From NCBI GenBank assembly GCA_030123545.1, contig CP126124.1, positions 1-64,000 on the forward strand: a DNA stretch of 64,000 nt, read 5' to 3'. Each line of letters opens with the position of its first letter. Positions within the stretch are counted from its first letter, which is position 1. A program made the translations under genes and the position numbers. Below are positions 1 through 8,099 of the stretch, piece after piece. The notes below the pieces were generated by a model. It did no database searches, was not told where the DNA came from, and saw nothing but the letters and a program-made list of their open reading frames with translations. This stretch comes from Burkholderiaceae bacterium (GTDB lineage: Bacteria > Pseudomonadota > Gammaproteobacteria > Burkholderiales > Burkholderiaceae_C).

Positions 1-218
1 AGTCGCGCGAGGCCTTGCGGTCCCCCGCTTTCATCCAGAGATCGTATGCGGTATTAGCGTAACTTTCGCTACGTTATCCCCCACGACTGGGCACGTTCCG
101 ATATATTACTCACCCGTTCGCCACTCGCCACCAGGATTGCTCCCGTGCTGCCGTTCGACTTGCATGTGTAAGGCATGCCGCCAGCGTTCAATCTGAGCCA
201 GGATCAAACTCTATAGTT
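1..218 (-). rRNA. rrs: 16S ribosomal RNA, 5' end (partial)
   Basis: The reverse complement of 193-212 is AGAGTTTGATCCTGGCTCAG, the near-universal start of bacterial 16S rRNA, and it continues with the expected V1 region (ACATGCAAGTCGAACGG) and the GGCGAACGGGTGAGTAAT helix. The mature 5' end is placed at about 218, by the betaproteobacterial start AACTATAGAG. The gene runs off the left edge, so only about the first 218 nt are present. The V1/V2 sequence looks like Comamonadaceae, but the fragment is too short to name a genus. Confidence 0.97.
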
Positions 219-359
219 CGATCTTGAAATGTTGCCCGATTTCTCAGGCAGCTCATAAAACGGAATTGAAGTGAACTTCACTTCTGTTCTGATGAGCGTC
301 TGTGAGCCCCGAAGGACTCAAGTTCCGAAGAACTTGGCAATCGCCGTCAAACGCCCACG

Positions 360-387
360 CTTATCGGCTGTATGTTGTTAACGAGCC
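360..387 (-). promoter_or_regulatory. rRNA operon leader with boxA-like antitermination element
   Basis: On the minus strand this stretch contains GCTCGTTAACAACATACAGC followed by CGATAAG and then GTGTGGGCGTTTGA-like sequence. That is the conserved leader element seen upstream of 16S in Burkholderiales (compare TGCTCTTTAACA boxA). It lies about 140 nt upstream of the mature 16S end. Nearer to 16S, positions 268-284 form a 17-bp palindrome (GAAGTGAA-C-TTCACTTC) that could take part in the leader processing stem. The role is inferred from position and similarity. Confidence 0.7.
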
Positions 388-441
388 TGCGCGAAGCTAA
401 CTGCTCCGCGGCAATCTTCGCCACGATCAGCGAAGCCTTGC

Positions 442-471
442 ATTATCGCCCGGTTTTTAAAGACCTGTCAA
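442..471 (-). promoter_or_regulatory. rRNA operon sigma-70 promoter
   Basis: On the minus strand a perfect TTGACA (466-471) and GATAAT (442-447) are separated by 18 bp, about 220 nt upstream of mature 16S. This is the best promoter in the 221-742 gap. A second TATAAT lies at 551-556 (minus strand) but has no convincing -35 element and may be a weak second start or chance. The rest of the gap up to uup holds no supported gene. Confidence 0.8.
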
Positions 472-742
472 GCTTGCAGGTCTCTCACCGCCCGGGGCCT
501 CGAGCGATTCGCTGCGGGCACGCGGCCCTTCGTCGTCGATCGAGCCGCAAATTATATACCGGGTCTCCGGGCAGCCGACGCAGCCCAACCCTGCGCATGC
601 GCGGCGGGCGTAAAGTGCGCGGCGCAAACCGGCGATCGACCGGACGGAGGCCGCAGGCCTACGCCATGGGCGCACGAGGCGCGGTGCAAGCGCGGGCAGC
701 ATGACCGCCAGCGCATGGGTGCCGCCTGGATAATCGAAACCG

Positions 743-2614
743 ATGGCCATCATCACCCTGCTCGACGCCCAGCTGGCCTACGGTCATGCCCTGCTTCTCG
801 ACCACGCCGGCTTCGCGCTCGAAGCGGGCGAGCGGGTCGGGCTGATCGGCCGCAACGGCACCGGCAAGTCGTCGCTGCTACGGATTCTGGCCGGCCTCGA
901 CCGGCCCGACGACGGCCGGCTACAACTGCAGCAGGGGCTGCGCGTGGCGCATGTCGCGCAGGAACCGGCGCTCGATCCGGACGCGACCGTTTTCGCGGCA
1001 TTGCGCAGCGCGCTGGCCGACACGCTGGCGCTGATAGCCCAGCACGCGCGCGGCGACGGCGACCTGGACGCGCTGCAAAGCCGGATCGAGGCGCAGGACG
1101 GCTGGCACTGGGCGCAGCGCATCGCCGAGACGCTCGAGCGACTGCGGCTCGATGGTGACGCAACGGTCGCCACGCTGTCCGGCGGCACGAGAAAGCGCGT
1201 CGCGCTGGCGCAGGCGCTGGTCGCGCGGCCCGACGTGCTGCTGCTCGACGAGCCGACGAACCATCTGGACCTGGACGCAATCGCCTGGCTCGAGCAGCTG
1301 CTGCTCGATTTTTCCGGCAGCGTGGTCGTGATCACGCACGATCGCGCGTTCCTGGACCGGGTCGCGACGCGCATCGTCGAGCTCGACCGTGGCCGGCTGC
1401 GCTCCTACCCCGGCAACTTCGCGCGCTTTTCTGCACTGCAGCGCGAACAACTCGCGCAGGAAGCGCTCGCGAATACGCGCGCCGATCGACTGCTGGCGCA
1501 GGAAGAGGTCTGGATCCGCAAAGGCGTGGAGGCGCGCCGCACGCGCGCGGCGGCACGCATTGCGCGCCTGCAGCGACTGCGCGCTGAACATGCGGAGCGC
1601 CGCAGCGCGCCCGGCCGGGTGCGGATGGATCTGGACGCCGGGGCAGCCGGCAGCTACCAGGGCAAGATCGTGGCCGAACTGACCCAGGTCGGCAAGGCGT
1701 TCGGCGAGCGGGCCATCGTGCGCAATTTGAGCACCACCGTGCTGCGCGGCGACAAGGTCGGGCTGATCGGGCCGAATGGCGCCGGCAAGACCACGCTGCT
1801 GAAAATCATCCTCGGTGAACTCGCACCCGACAGCGGCCAGGTGAAGCGCGGCGCCGCGCTGCAGGTCGCGTACTTCGACCAGATGCGCGAAGCGCTGGAT
1901 CCCGACGCCACGCTGGAGGACTTCATCAGCCCCGGCAGCGAATGGATAGAGATCGGCGCGCGGCGCACGCACGTGAAGAGCTACCTCGGCGACTTCCTGT
2001 TCGCGCCGGCGCGCGCGGCGTCGCCGGTGCGTTCGCTGTCGGGCGGCGAGCGCAACCGGCTGCTGCTCGCGCGGCTGTTCGCGCGCCCGGCGAACGTGCT
2101 GGTGCTCGACGAGCCGACGAACGACCTCGACATCGACACGCTCGAACTGCTGGAGGAACTGCTGCAGGACTACGCCGGCACCGTGTTCCTGGTCAGTCAC
2201 GACCGGCGCTTTCTCGACAACGTGGTGACCAGCACGATCGCGTTCGAGGGCGACGGGCGCTGGCGCGAGTACGAGGGCGGCGTGACCGACTGGCTCGAAC
2301 AATCGGCCCGCGCGCGCGTCGCCGCTGCGCCGGTTGAGAGAAAAAACACGCCGAAGCCGGCGCCAGTCGTGCACAGTCCGCTACGAAAAACGAAGCTGAG
2401 CTACAAGGAACAGCGTGAACTGGAGGCGCTGCCGGGACTGATCGACGCGCTCGAGCAGGAGCAGCGCGAAATCAACGATGCGTTGGCCGACGGCAGCCTG
2501 TACGCGAGCGATGCCCGGCGCGCCGGCGCGTTGGCCGAGCGCAGCAGCGCGATCGAGGAGCGGTTGACGGCTGCGCTCGAACGCTGGGAGGCGCTGGGCA
2601 GCCTCGCGGGCTGA
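743..2614 (+). CDS. uup: ABC-F family ATPase Uup
   Basis: Cytosolic twin-ATPase protein of the ABC-F class (623 aa), without membrane segments. The first ABC domain has Walker A GRNGTGKSS near residue 36, signature LSGGTRKR near 145 and Walker B DEPTNHLDLD near 167. The second has GPNGAGKTT near 342, LSGGERNR near 432 and DEPTNDLDID near 453. An arm/linker region rich in Arg and Ala joins them. From about residue 545 a charged, coiled-coil C-terminal domain follows (LSYKEQRELEALPGLI), the DNA-binding tail that distinguishes Uup from EttA-type proteins. Family knowledge links Uup to transposon excision, branched DNA intermediates and ribosome-associated functions. The ATG start gives the usual MAIITL N-terminus. 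The next gene is convergent, so uup is probably monocistronic. Confidence 0.93.
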   Translation: MAIITLLDAQLAYGHALLLDHAGFALEAGERVGLIGRNGTGKSSLLRILAGLDRPDDGRLQLQQGLRVAHVAQEPALDPDATVFAALRSALADTLALIAQHARGDGDLDALQSRIEAQDGWHWAQRIAETLERLRLDGDATVATLSGGTRKRVALAQALVARPDVLLLDEPTNHLDLDAIAWLEQLLLDFSGSVVVITHDRAFLDRVATRIVELDRGRLRSYPGNFARFSALQREQLAQEALANTRADRLLAQEEVWIRKGVEARRTRAAARIARLQRLRAEHAERRSAPGRVRMDLDAGAAGSYQGKIVAELTQVGKAFGERAIVRNLSTTVLRGDKVGLIGPNGAGKTTLLKIILGELAPDSGQVKRGAALQVAYFDQMREALDPDATLEDFISPGSEWIEIGARRTHVKSYLGDFLFAPARAASPVRSLSGGERNRLLLARLFARPANVLVLDEPTNDLDIDTLELLEELLQDYAGTVFLVSHDRRFLDNVVTSTIAFEGDGRWREYEGGVTDWLEQSARARVAAAPVERKNTPKPAPVVHSPLRKTKLSYKEQRELEALPGLIDALEQEQREINDALADGSLYASDARRAGALAERSSAIEERLTAALERWEALGSLAG

Positions 2615-2636
2615 AGACGCCGCGACTGCGCGCAGC

Positions 2637-4070
2637 CTATCCGCGCTCGCGCAGCCGCGCCAGCGCCTTCCAGAACGCCGCGTCCTGCGTCGCCGCGAAG
2701 TTGATCCGCATCAGCGTGCTCGGGCGCCGGCGCGCGTGAAACAGCGATCCCGGCGCGAGCAGATAGCCTTCGTCGAGCATGCGCTGCGCGAGCGCGTCGG
2801 TGTCGACGCCGGTCTCGACCCAGCCGAACAGGCCGGCCGGCTCGGCCGCGAAGCTGCAGCCAGCGCTAAGCGCCAGCCGCACGCTGCGCGCGCGCGCCTG
2901 GTCGAGCCGGTCGCGGATGCGCTCCGCGTGGCGCCGCAGCTGGCCCTGCGCGATGCACCAGGCGAGCGCGCGCTCGAGCAGCGCCGGCGTGGTCAGCGTG
3001 GACAGCAGCTTGGTGTCCTGCAACGGCTCGATCAGCGCCGCCGGCGCGGCGAGGAAGCCGACGCGCCAGTTCGGCGCGAGGATCTTCGCGAAACCGCCGA
3101 CGTAGATCGTGCGTTGCAGGCCGTCGAGCGCCGACAACCGCGTTGCGTGCTCGGGCGCGAAATGGCTGTAGGTATCGTCCTCGACGATGCGGAAGTCATG
3201 CGCGCCGGCGAGCTGCAGCAGCCGGTGCGCCGCGCCGGGCGACAGGCAATAGCCGGTCGGGTTGTGCAGCACGCTGACGCTGACGAACAATCGCGGGCGG
3301 TGCGCCGCGCAGTACTGCGCCATCACCGCCAGATCGGGGCCGTCGGCGCCGCGCGGCACCGGCAGGATGCGCATGCCCAATGCGTCGAGCCGGGCGAACT
3401 CCACCGCCCAGCCCGGCTCCTCGACCAGCACCGGGTCGCCGGGTTTCAGCAACGTGCGGCTCACCAGATCCAGCGCGTGGGTCGCGCCGACCGTGGTGAC
3501 GATCTGCTGCGGCGCCGCGTGGACATCGAGCCGCGCGAGCTTGCGCGACAGCGCCTCGCGCAGACTCGCGTCGCCGGCCGGTTCGCCGTACTGCAGCGAG
3601 AACGACTGCAGTTCGCGCGCGCTGCTGACCCGGCGCACCGCGGTGGACAGGAAGTCCGCCGCCAGCCAGTCCGACGGCAGCACCCCCATGCCGGGCTGCG
3701 GCCGCTCGCCGCTGCCCTGGAACATGCTGCGGATCAGCGCCGCGGCGTCGACCGGCACGCGCGCCGGCCCCGGTCGCTCCGGCGGCTGCCCCGTGCCGTC
3801 CGAGCCGGTCTCGGCGGAACGCAGCGCGGCGCCGTCCCGCCCCGCGTCGCGCACGAAGAAGCCGCGCTGGCGCCGCGCCTCGATCAGCCCGCGCGCCAGC
3901 AGCCGGTCGTACGCGGCGACCACCGTCGACGGGCTGACCTGCTGCTGCGCCGCGCATTGCCGCACCGAGGGCAGCCGCGCGCCCGGCGCGAGCAGCCGGT
4001 CGCGGATGCGCTCGGCGAAGCGCTCGGCGAGTTGCTCGCTCAGGGTGGCGGCGGCGGAGCGGGTCAGCAT
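2637..4070 (-). CDS. MocR/GntR-type PLP-dependent transcriptional regulator
   Basis: 477-aa regulator with an N-terminal GntR winged helix (about residues 12-75, with LPSVRQCAAQQQVSPSTVV as recognition region) fused to a fold-type-I aminotransferase domain (about 115-470). The PLP-binding lysine lies in GGFAKILAPNWRVG near residue 327, and the upstream NPTGY and DDTYSHF motifs fit PLP-site residues. MocR proteins sense amino acids or vitamers through PLP and control adjacent genes. This one is divergent from a DMT exporter and an aminotransferase, which are its likely targets. The ligand cannot be read from sequence. The start chosen is ATG (MLTRSAAATLSEQLAERF), the first in a frame preceded by the divergent promoter region. 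Confidence 0.88.
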   Translation of the reverse strand: MLTRSAAATLSEQLAERFAERIRDRLLAPGARLPSVRQCAAQQQVSPSTVVAAYDRLLARGLIEARRQRGFFVRDAGRDGAALRSAETGSDGTGQPPERPGPARVPVDAAALIRSMFQGSGERPQPGMGVLPSDWLAADFLSTAVRRVSSARELQSFSLQYGEPAGDASLREALSRKLARLDVHAAPQQIVTTVGATHALDLVSRTLLKPGDPVLVEEPGWAVEFARLDALGMRILPVPRGADGPDLAVMAQYCAAHRPRLFVSVSVLHNPTGYCLSPGAAHRLLQLAGAHDFRIVEDDTYSHFAPEHATRLSALDGLQRTIYVGGFAKILAPNWRVGFLAAPAALIEPLQDTKLLSTLTTPALLERALAWCIAQGQLRRHAERIRDRLDQARARSVRLALSAGCSFAAEPAGLFGWVETGVDTDALAQRMLDEGYLLAPGSLFHARRRPSTLMRINFAATQDAAFWKALARLRERG

Positions 4071-4103
4071 CGCGGCAAGTCTCCAGGTTGCTGCACGGTC
4101 CGC

Positions 4104-4169
4104 TGTACCGGCGGAACCGCCAATACAGCATCCGAAGTGAGATTGTTATCTGTACTGCTCATGTACCGG
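4104..4169. promoter_or_regulatory. Candidate MocR operator (TGTAC repeats) in divergent promoter region
   Basis: The 121-bp divergent gap between the MocR gene and the DMT exporter carries three same-direction TGTAC elements: TGTACCG at 4104-4110, TGTACTG at 4151-4157 and TGTACCGG at 4162-4169. An inverted half (TACAGCA) sits at 4124-4130. MocR regulators generally bind direct repeats in such gaps. The assignment rests only on repetition and location. Confidence 0.4.
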
Positions 4170-4191
4170 TCGCTACTTTAGATTGAGTGCG

Positions 4192-5190
4192 ATGGATACG
4201 CAAGCCGCATCGTCCGCAAAGCCCGACACGCCCGCCGCGCCGGCCGTGCACGCGACGCCCGACGCCGTCCGCGGCCTCTGGCTCGGCACGCTCGGCGTCG
4301 TGATCTTCTCGCTCACGCTGCCGATGACGCGGCTCGCGGTCGGCTCGGTCGCCGCGCCGCAGCTCTCGGGCGCGTTCATCGCGATGGGGCGCGCCGCGGT
4401 GGCCGGGCTGTTGAGCCTGCTGTTCCTCGCGGCAACGCGTGCGCCACGGCCGCGCGGCGGCGACTGGCCGCTGCTCGTCGCCGTCTCGCTCGGCGCGGTG
4501 TTCGGCTTTCCGCTGTTCAGCTCGATCGCGATGCGTTACGTGGAAGCGGTGCACGCGAGCGTGATGGTCGGCGTGCTGCCGCTCGCCACCGCGTTGGCCG
4601 GCGCCTGGCTGCAGCGCCAGCGACCGTCCGCCGGCTTCTGGTTGTGCGCGGCGCTGGGCAGCGCGCTGGTCGGCGCGTTCGCGCTGCTGCGCTCGGGAGA
4701 GTCGGGCGTGGCATCGAGGGTGGATTTGCATTGGGCCGACGGGTTGCTGCTGCTGGCGATGCTGTGCGCCGCGATCAGCTACGCCAGCGGCGCGAAGCTG
4801 GCCGCGCATCTGCGCGCCGACCATGTGATCTGCTGGGCGCTGGTGATCGCGCTGCCGGTCAGCCTGCCGGCGATGGCGCTGCTCTGGCCCGCGCGCGCGA
4901 TCTCCGCGCCGGCCTGGTGGGCGTTCGGCTACGTCGCGGTGTTCTCGATGTGGATCGGCTTTTTTGCCTGGTACCGGGGCCTCGCGCTCGGCGGCACGGT
5001 GCGCGTGAGCCAGGTGCAGCTGCTGCAGCCGTTCCTGTCGATGCTGTTCGCGGTGCCGCTGCTCGGCGAGACGCTGGACGCCACGAGCATCGCGTTCGCG
5101 CTGGCGGTGCTGGCCACGGTGTTCGTCGGGCGCAAAATGCCGGTCGGCGCACGCCGCACTCACGCTCCCGCCCCCGGAGACCTCCGATGA
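4192..5190 (+). CDS. EamA/DMT-superfamily exporter
   Basis: 332-aa integral membrane protein with two EamA repeats and about ten hydrophobic segments. The N-terminus is short and cytosolic, followed by LWLGTLGVVIFSLTLPMTRLA. The second repeat contains VFSMWIGFFAWYRGLALGGTVRVSQVQLLQPFLSM-type sequence with the family's GG...Q..QP pattern. DMT/EamA proteins usually export amino acids or other metabolites by exchange or proton coupling. The ATG at 4192 is preferred over an in-frame TTG at 4183. The stop overlaps the start of the downstream aminotransferase (ATGA), implying translational coupling. With the divergent MocR regulator it forms a regulator-exporter-aminotransferase module. Confidence 0.88.
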   Translation: MDTQAASSAKPDTPAAPAVHATPDAVRGLWLGTLGVVIFSLTLPMTRLAVGSVAAPQLSGAFIAMGRAAVAGLLSLLFLAATRAPRPRGGDWPLLVAVSLGAVFGFPLFSSIAMRYVEAVHASVMVGVLPLATALAGAWLQRQRPSAGFWLCAALGSALVGAFALLRSGESGVASRVDLHWADGLLLLAMLCAAISYASGAKLAAHLRADHVICWALVIALPVSLPAMALLWPARAISAPAWWAFGYVAVFSMWIGFFAWYRGLALGGTVRVSQVQLLQPFLSMLFAVPLLGETLDATSIAFALAVLATVFVGRKMPVGARRTHAPAPGDLR

Positions 5191-6410
5191 ATTCCCGCCT
5201 TGCATCCGCAGCCGCACCGGCATCCACTGCAACGCCGGGCACGCCGGGCGGCTGGCGCCTGGCCGCGCGCGCCGGCGCGATGAACCCGTCGGTGATCCGC
5301 GAGATCCTGAAGCTCACCGAGAAGCCCGGCGTCATCAGCTTCGCCGGCGGCCTGCCTTCGCCGCGCACGTTCCCGGTGGCCGAGTTCGCCGCGGCCTGCG
5401 CCAAGGTGCTGCGCGATGACGCGCAGGCCGCGCTGCAATACGCGGCGAGCGAGGGCTTCGGGCCGCTGCGCGAAATGGTCGCGGCCAGCCTGCCGTGGAA
5501 GGCCGACGCGTCGCAGGTGCTGATCACCACCGGCTCGCAGCAGGGGCTGGACCTGCTGGCCAAGGTGCTGCTCGACGACGGCAGCCGGTTGCTGGTCGAG
5601 ACGCCGACCTACCTCGGCGCGCTGCAGGCGTTCGCGGCGATGGTGCCCGAGGTGCTCGGCGTCGCCTGCGACGAACAGGGCGTGCAGATCGACGCGCTCG
5701 CGCAGGCTGCCGACGACGCGCGCTTCCTGTACGTGCTGCCGAACTTCCAGAACCCGACCGGCCGCACGATGGGCGAGGCGCGCCGCGCGGCGCTGTGCGA
5801 GCGCGCGGCGGCGATCGGCCTGCCGCTGGTCGAAGACAACCCGTACGGCGACCTGTGGTTCGACGCGCCGCCGCCGGCGCCGCTCACCGCGCGCAACCCG
5901 GAGGGCTGCGTCTACCTCGGTTCGTTCTCCAAGGTGCTCGCGCCGGGGCTGCGCCTGGGCTACCTGGTCGCGCCAAAAGTCCTGTACCCGAAGCTGCTGC
6001 AGGCCAAGCAGGCGGCCGACCTGCACAGCGCCGGCTTCAACCAGCGCGTGGTGGCCGAGGTCATCGCCGACGGATTCCTCGCGCGCCACGTGCCGAAGAT
6101 CCGTGCGCTGTACCGGGCGCAGCGCGACGCGATGCTCGCCGCGCTGGTCCGCCACATGCCGGACGGCGTGCAGTGGAACCAGCCCGCGGGCGGCATGTTC
6201 CTGTGGGCGCGGCTGCCCGAAGGGCTGGACGCGACCCGGCTGCTGCCGCGCGCGGTCGAACACGGCGTGGCCTACGTGCCCGGCGCGCCGTTCTACGCCG
6301 GCGCGGGCGATGCGCGCACGCTGCGCCTCTCCTACGTGACCGCGAGCAGCGACGAGATCGAGATCGGCATCGCGGCGCTGGCGCGCGCGGTGCGCACCGC
6401 GATTTCATGA
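5187..6410 (+). CDS. PLP-dependent aminotransferase, LysN/2-aminoadipate transaminase type
   Basis: 407-aa fold-type-I aminotransferase. The N-terminal MNPSVIREILKLTEKPGVIS and FAGGLPSPRTFP are typical of the LysN/AAD-like subfamily of class I aminotransferases. The PLP lysine is in GSFSKVLAPGLRLGY (about residue 249); NPTGR and EDNPYGDLW supply cofactor-site residues. It lacks a GntR domain, unlike the MocR protein upstream. The first 35 residues (Ala/Thr/Pro-rich) look disordered. It starts at the ATG overlapping the exporter stop, so the two are co-translated. Substrate is uncertain; aromatic or branched amino acids or 2-aminoadipate are plausible. Confidence 0.87.
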   Translation: MNSRLASAAAPASTATPGTPGGWRLAARAGAMNPSVIREILKLTEKPGVISFAGGLPSPRTFPVAEFAAACAKVLRDDAQAALQYAASEGFGPLREMVAASLPWKADASQVLITTGSQQGLDLLAKVLLDDGSRLLVETPTYLGALQAFAAMVPEVLGVACDEQGVQIDALAQAADDARFLYVLPNFQNPTGRTMGEARRAALCERAAAIGLPLVEDNPYGDLWFDAPPPAPLTARNPEGCVYLGSFSKVLAPGLRLGYLVAPKVLYPKLLQAKQAADLHSAGFNQRVVAEVIADGFLARHVPKIRALYRAQRDAMLAALVRHMPDGVQWNQPAGGMFLWARLPEGLDATRLLPRAVEHGVAYVPGAPFYAGAGDARTLRLSYVTASSDEIEIGIAALARAVRTAIS

Positions 6411-6449
6411 GTAAACAGGGCCAATCCCTGCGTCGATCAAGAGCCGAAT

Positions 6450-6466
6450 GCTCCTGATTTTGTAGC
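6450..6466. repeat. 17-nt inverted-repeat motif, copy 1
   Basis: GCTCCTGATTTTGTAGC in the 64-bp gap before the phzF-like gene. Member of the AT-rich 17-nt GCTAY-n7-RTAGC family found 13 times in this window. Confidence 0.6.
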
Positions 6467-6474
6467 GTCGATCC

Positions 6475-7380
6475 ATGTCCACTGGCCGCCCGTTCGCGCA
6501 GGTCGATGTGTTCACGGCCCGACCGGGCTATGGCAATCCGGTCGCCGTGGTGCAGGGTGCCGACGGCCTGGACGAGGCCGCCATGCAGCGCTTTGCGCGC
6601 TGGACGAACCTTTCCGAAACCACGTTCGTGCTGCCGCCAACCGACGCGCGCGCCGACTACGCGCTGCGCATCTTCACGCCCGGCGGCGAACTGCCGTTTG
6701 CCGGCCATCCGACGCTGGGCTCGTGCTTTGCGTGGCGTGCCGCCGGCGGCGCGCCGAAGGCGCCCGGGCGCATCGTGCAGCAGTGCGCCAGGGGTCTGAT
6801 CGACATCCGGACCGACGGTGCACGCCTGGCCTTTGCCGCGCCGCCGATGCAGCGCAGCGCCCCCGATGCCGCGACGCTGGCTGCCGTGCTGCAGGCGCTG
6901 GACCTCGCGCCCGCCCGCGTCAGGCAGGCGCAGTGCCTCGACAACGGCCCCAAGTGGCTAGTCCTGTGGCTGGACAGCGCCGACACGGTGCTGGCGCTGG
7001 CGCCCGATCACGCCCGGCTCGCCGCCATCGGACTCAAGATCGGCTTAGCCGGCATCCATCAAGGAATTGATGCTTCTCAATTGATAGCGAGATCGAACCG
7101 CGAGGCACGCGCTTTCGGCGCCGCACCGGACGCGCCGCTGATCGAGGTGCGCGCCTTCGCCGCGCCGATCGGCGTGCCGGAAGACCCGGTCACCGGCAGC
7201 CTGAACGCGAGCCTGGCGCAGTGGCTGGTCGAAGCCGGCGAGCTGCCCACGCGCTACGTGGCGGCGCAAGGCACGGCGCTCGGCCGCGCCGGTCGCGTGC
7301 ACGTCGAGCGCGATGCGAGCGGCACGGTGTGGGTCGGCGGCGACTGTGTACCGGTGATCCGCGGCGAAGTGCTGCTCTGA
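6475..7380 (+). CDS. PhzF family isomerase-like protein
   Basis: 301-aa protein of the PhzF/diaminopimelate-epimerase-like fold, cytosolic. The N-terminal FAQVDVFTARPGYGNPVAVV and the NLSETTF motif with the family's conserved acid (E48) are present. FTPGGELPFAGHPTLGSCFA and the C-terminal GVPEDPVTGSLNASLAQWL motifs are intact, so an isomerase-type active site is likely; the substrate is unknown because most PhzF homologues do not make phenazines. A 17-nt repeat (7072-7088) is embedded in the coding sequence and encodes ASQLIA near residue 200, inside what looks like an inserted loop. The start has no clear ribosome-binding site. The VOC gene follows 15 bp downstream. Confidence 0.9.
   Translation: MSTGRPFAQVDVFTARPGYGNPVAVVQGADGLDEAAMQRFARWTNLSETTFVLPPTDARADYALRIFTPGGELPFAGHPTLGSCFAWRAAGGAPKAPGRIVQQCARGLIDIRTDGARLAFAAPPMQRSAPDAATLAAVLQALDLAPARVRQAQCLDNGPKWLVLWLDSADTVLALAPDHARLAAIGLKIGLAGIHQGIDASQLIARSNREARAFGAAPDAPLIEVRAFAAPIGVPEDPVTGSLNASLAQWLVEAGELPTRYVAAQGTALGRAGRVHVERDASGTVWVGGDCVPVIRGEVLL
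7072..7088. repeat. 17-nt inverted-repeat motif, copy 2 (inside phzF-like gene)
   Basis: GCTTCTCAATTGATAGC, read in phase GCT TCT CAA TTG ATA GCG. It introduces an ATA codon into an otherwise GC-rich gene. Confidence 0.7.
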
Positions 7381-7394
7381 ACGCGGGCCACCCG

Positions 7395-8060
7395 ATGACC
7401 GCGCAGCTCGATCATCTGGTGGTGCTGGCCGACACGCTGGCGCAAGGCACCGCCTGGTGCGACGCCACGCTGGGTATCAGCCCCGGGCCGGGCGGCCAGC
7501 ATCCCTTGTTCGGCACGCACAACCGGCTGCTCGCCATAGCCGGTGAACGCTTTGTGCGCGCCTATCTGGAAGTCATCGCGATCGACCCCGACGCCGGCGA
7601 TCCCGGGCGCGCGCGCTGGTTCGATATCGACGACGAGCGCTTGCGCGGCGAGGTGCGCGCTCACGGCCCGCGCCTGATCCACTGGGTGGCGCGCGTGCCC
7701 GACCTCGCTCAGGCCGCCGCTGCGCTGGCGGCGCAGGACATCGACTGCGGCGAGCGCCTGCAGGCCAGCCGTATGACGCCGAGCGGATTGCTCGAGTGGC
7801 AGATCGTCGTGCGGCCGGACGGCCGGCGCCCGTTCGACGGTTGCCTGCCGACGCTGATCCAATGGGGCGCTGCGCACCCAGCCGATGGCATGCCCGCGAG
7901 CGGCTTGAGCCTGCGGGCGCTGCGCTTGCAGCACCCCGATGCGGCGCGTCTGCAATCGGCATTGACGAGAATCGGCCTGCAAGGCGTCTCGGTGCAAGCG
8001 GCCGCGACCCCGGAGCTGCGGGCTGAATTGCTGACGCCGCGCGGACTGGTATCGATCTGA
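7395..8060 (+). CDS. VOC-family (glyoxalase_3-like) protein
   Basis: 221-aa cytosolic protein. LDHLVVLADTLAQGTAWCDA at the N-terminus and the central HGPRLIHWVARVPDL match the glyoxalase-like domain of the vicinal-oxygen-chelate superfamily, with two beta-alpha-beta modules. The expected metal ligands (first-strand His, Glu of the AYLEVIAI strand) are plausible, but function is not known for this group. It begins 15 bp after the phzF-like stop, so the two are probably co-transcribed. The longer in-frame reading upstream overlaps phzF and is rejected. Confidence 0.75.
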   Translation: MTAQLDHLVVLADTLAQGTAWCDATLGISPGPGGQHPLFGTHNRLLAIAGERFVRAYLEVIAIDPDAGDPGRARWFDIDDERLRGEVRAHGPRLIHWVARVPDLAQAAAALAAQDIDCGERLQASRMTPSGLLEWQIVVRPDGRRPFDGCLPTLIQWGAAHPADGMPASGLSLRALRLQHPDAARLQSALTRIGLQGVSVQAAATPELRAELLTPRGLVSI

Positions 8061-8099
8061 CGCGGCGATGCACGCGCCGCTCCTTCGTTCGGATCCACC

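Noticed and set aside
551..556. Second rRNA promoter with perfect TATAAT on the minus strand
   Set aside because: No -35-like hexamer at 16-18 bp; the 442-471 pair explains the operon better.
2736..4181. Long plus-strand frame antisense to the MocR gene
   Set aside because: Arg/Gln/Ala-rich shadow of a GC-rich coding strand; the same applies to other long antisense frames such as those over the liv, ntrY and rep genes.
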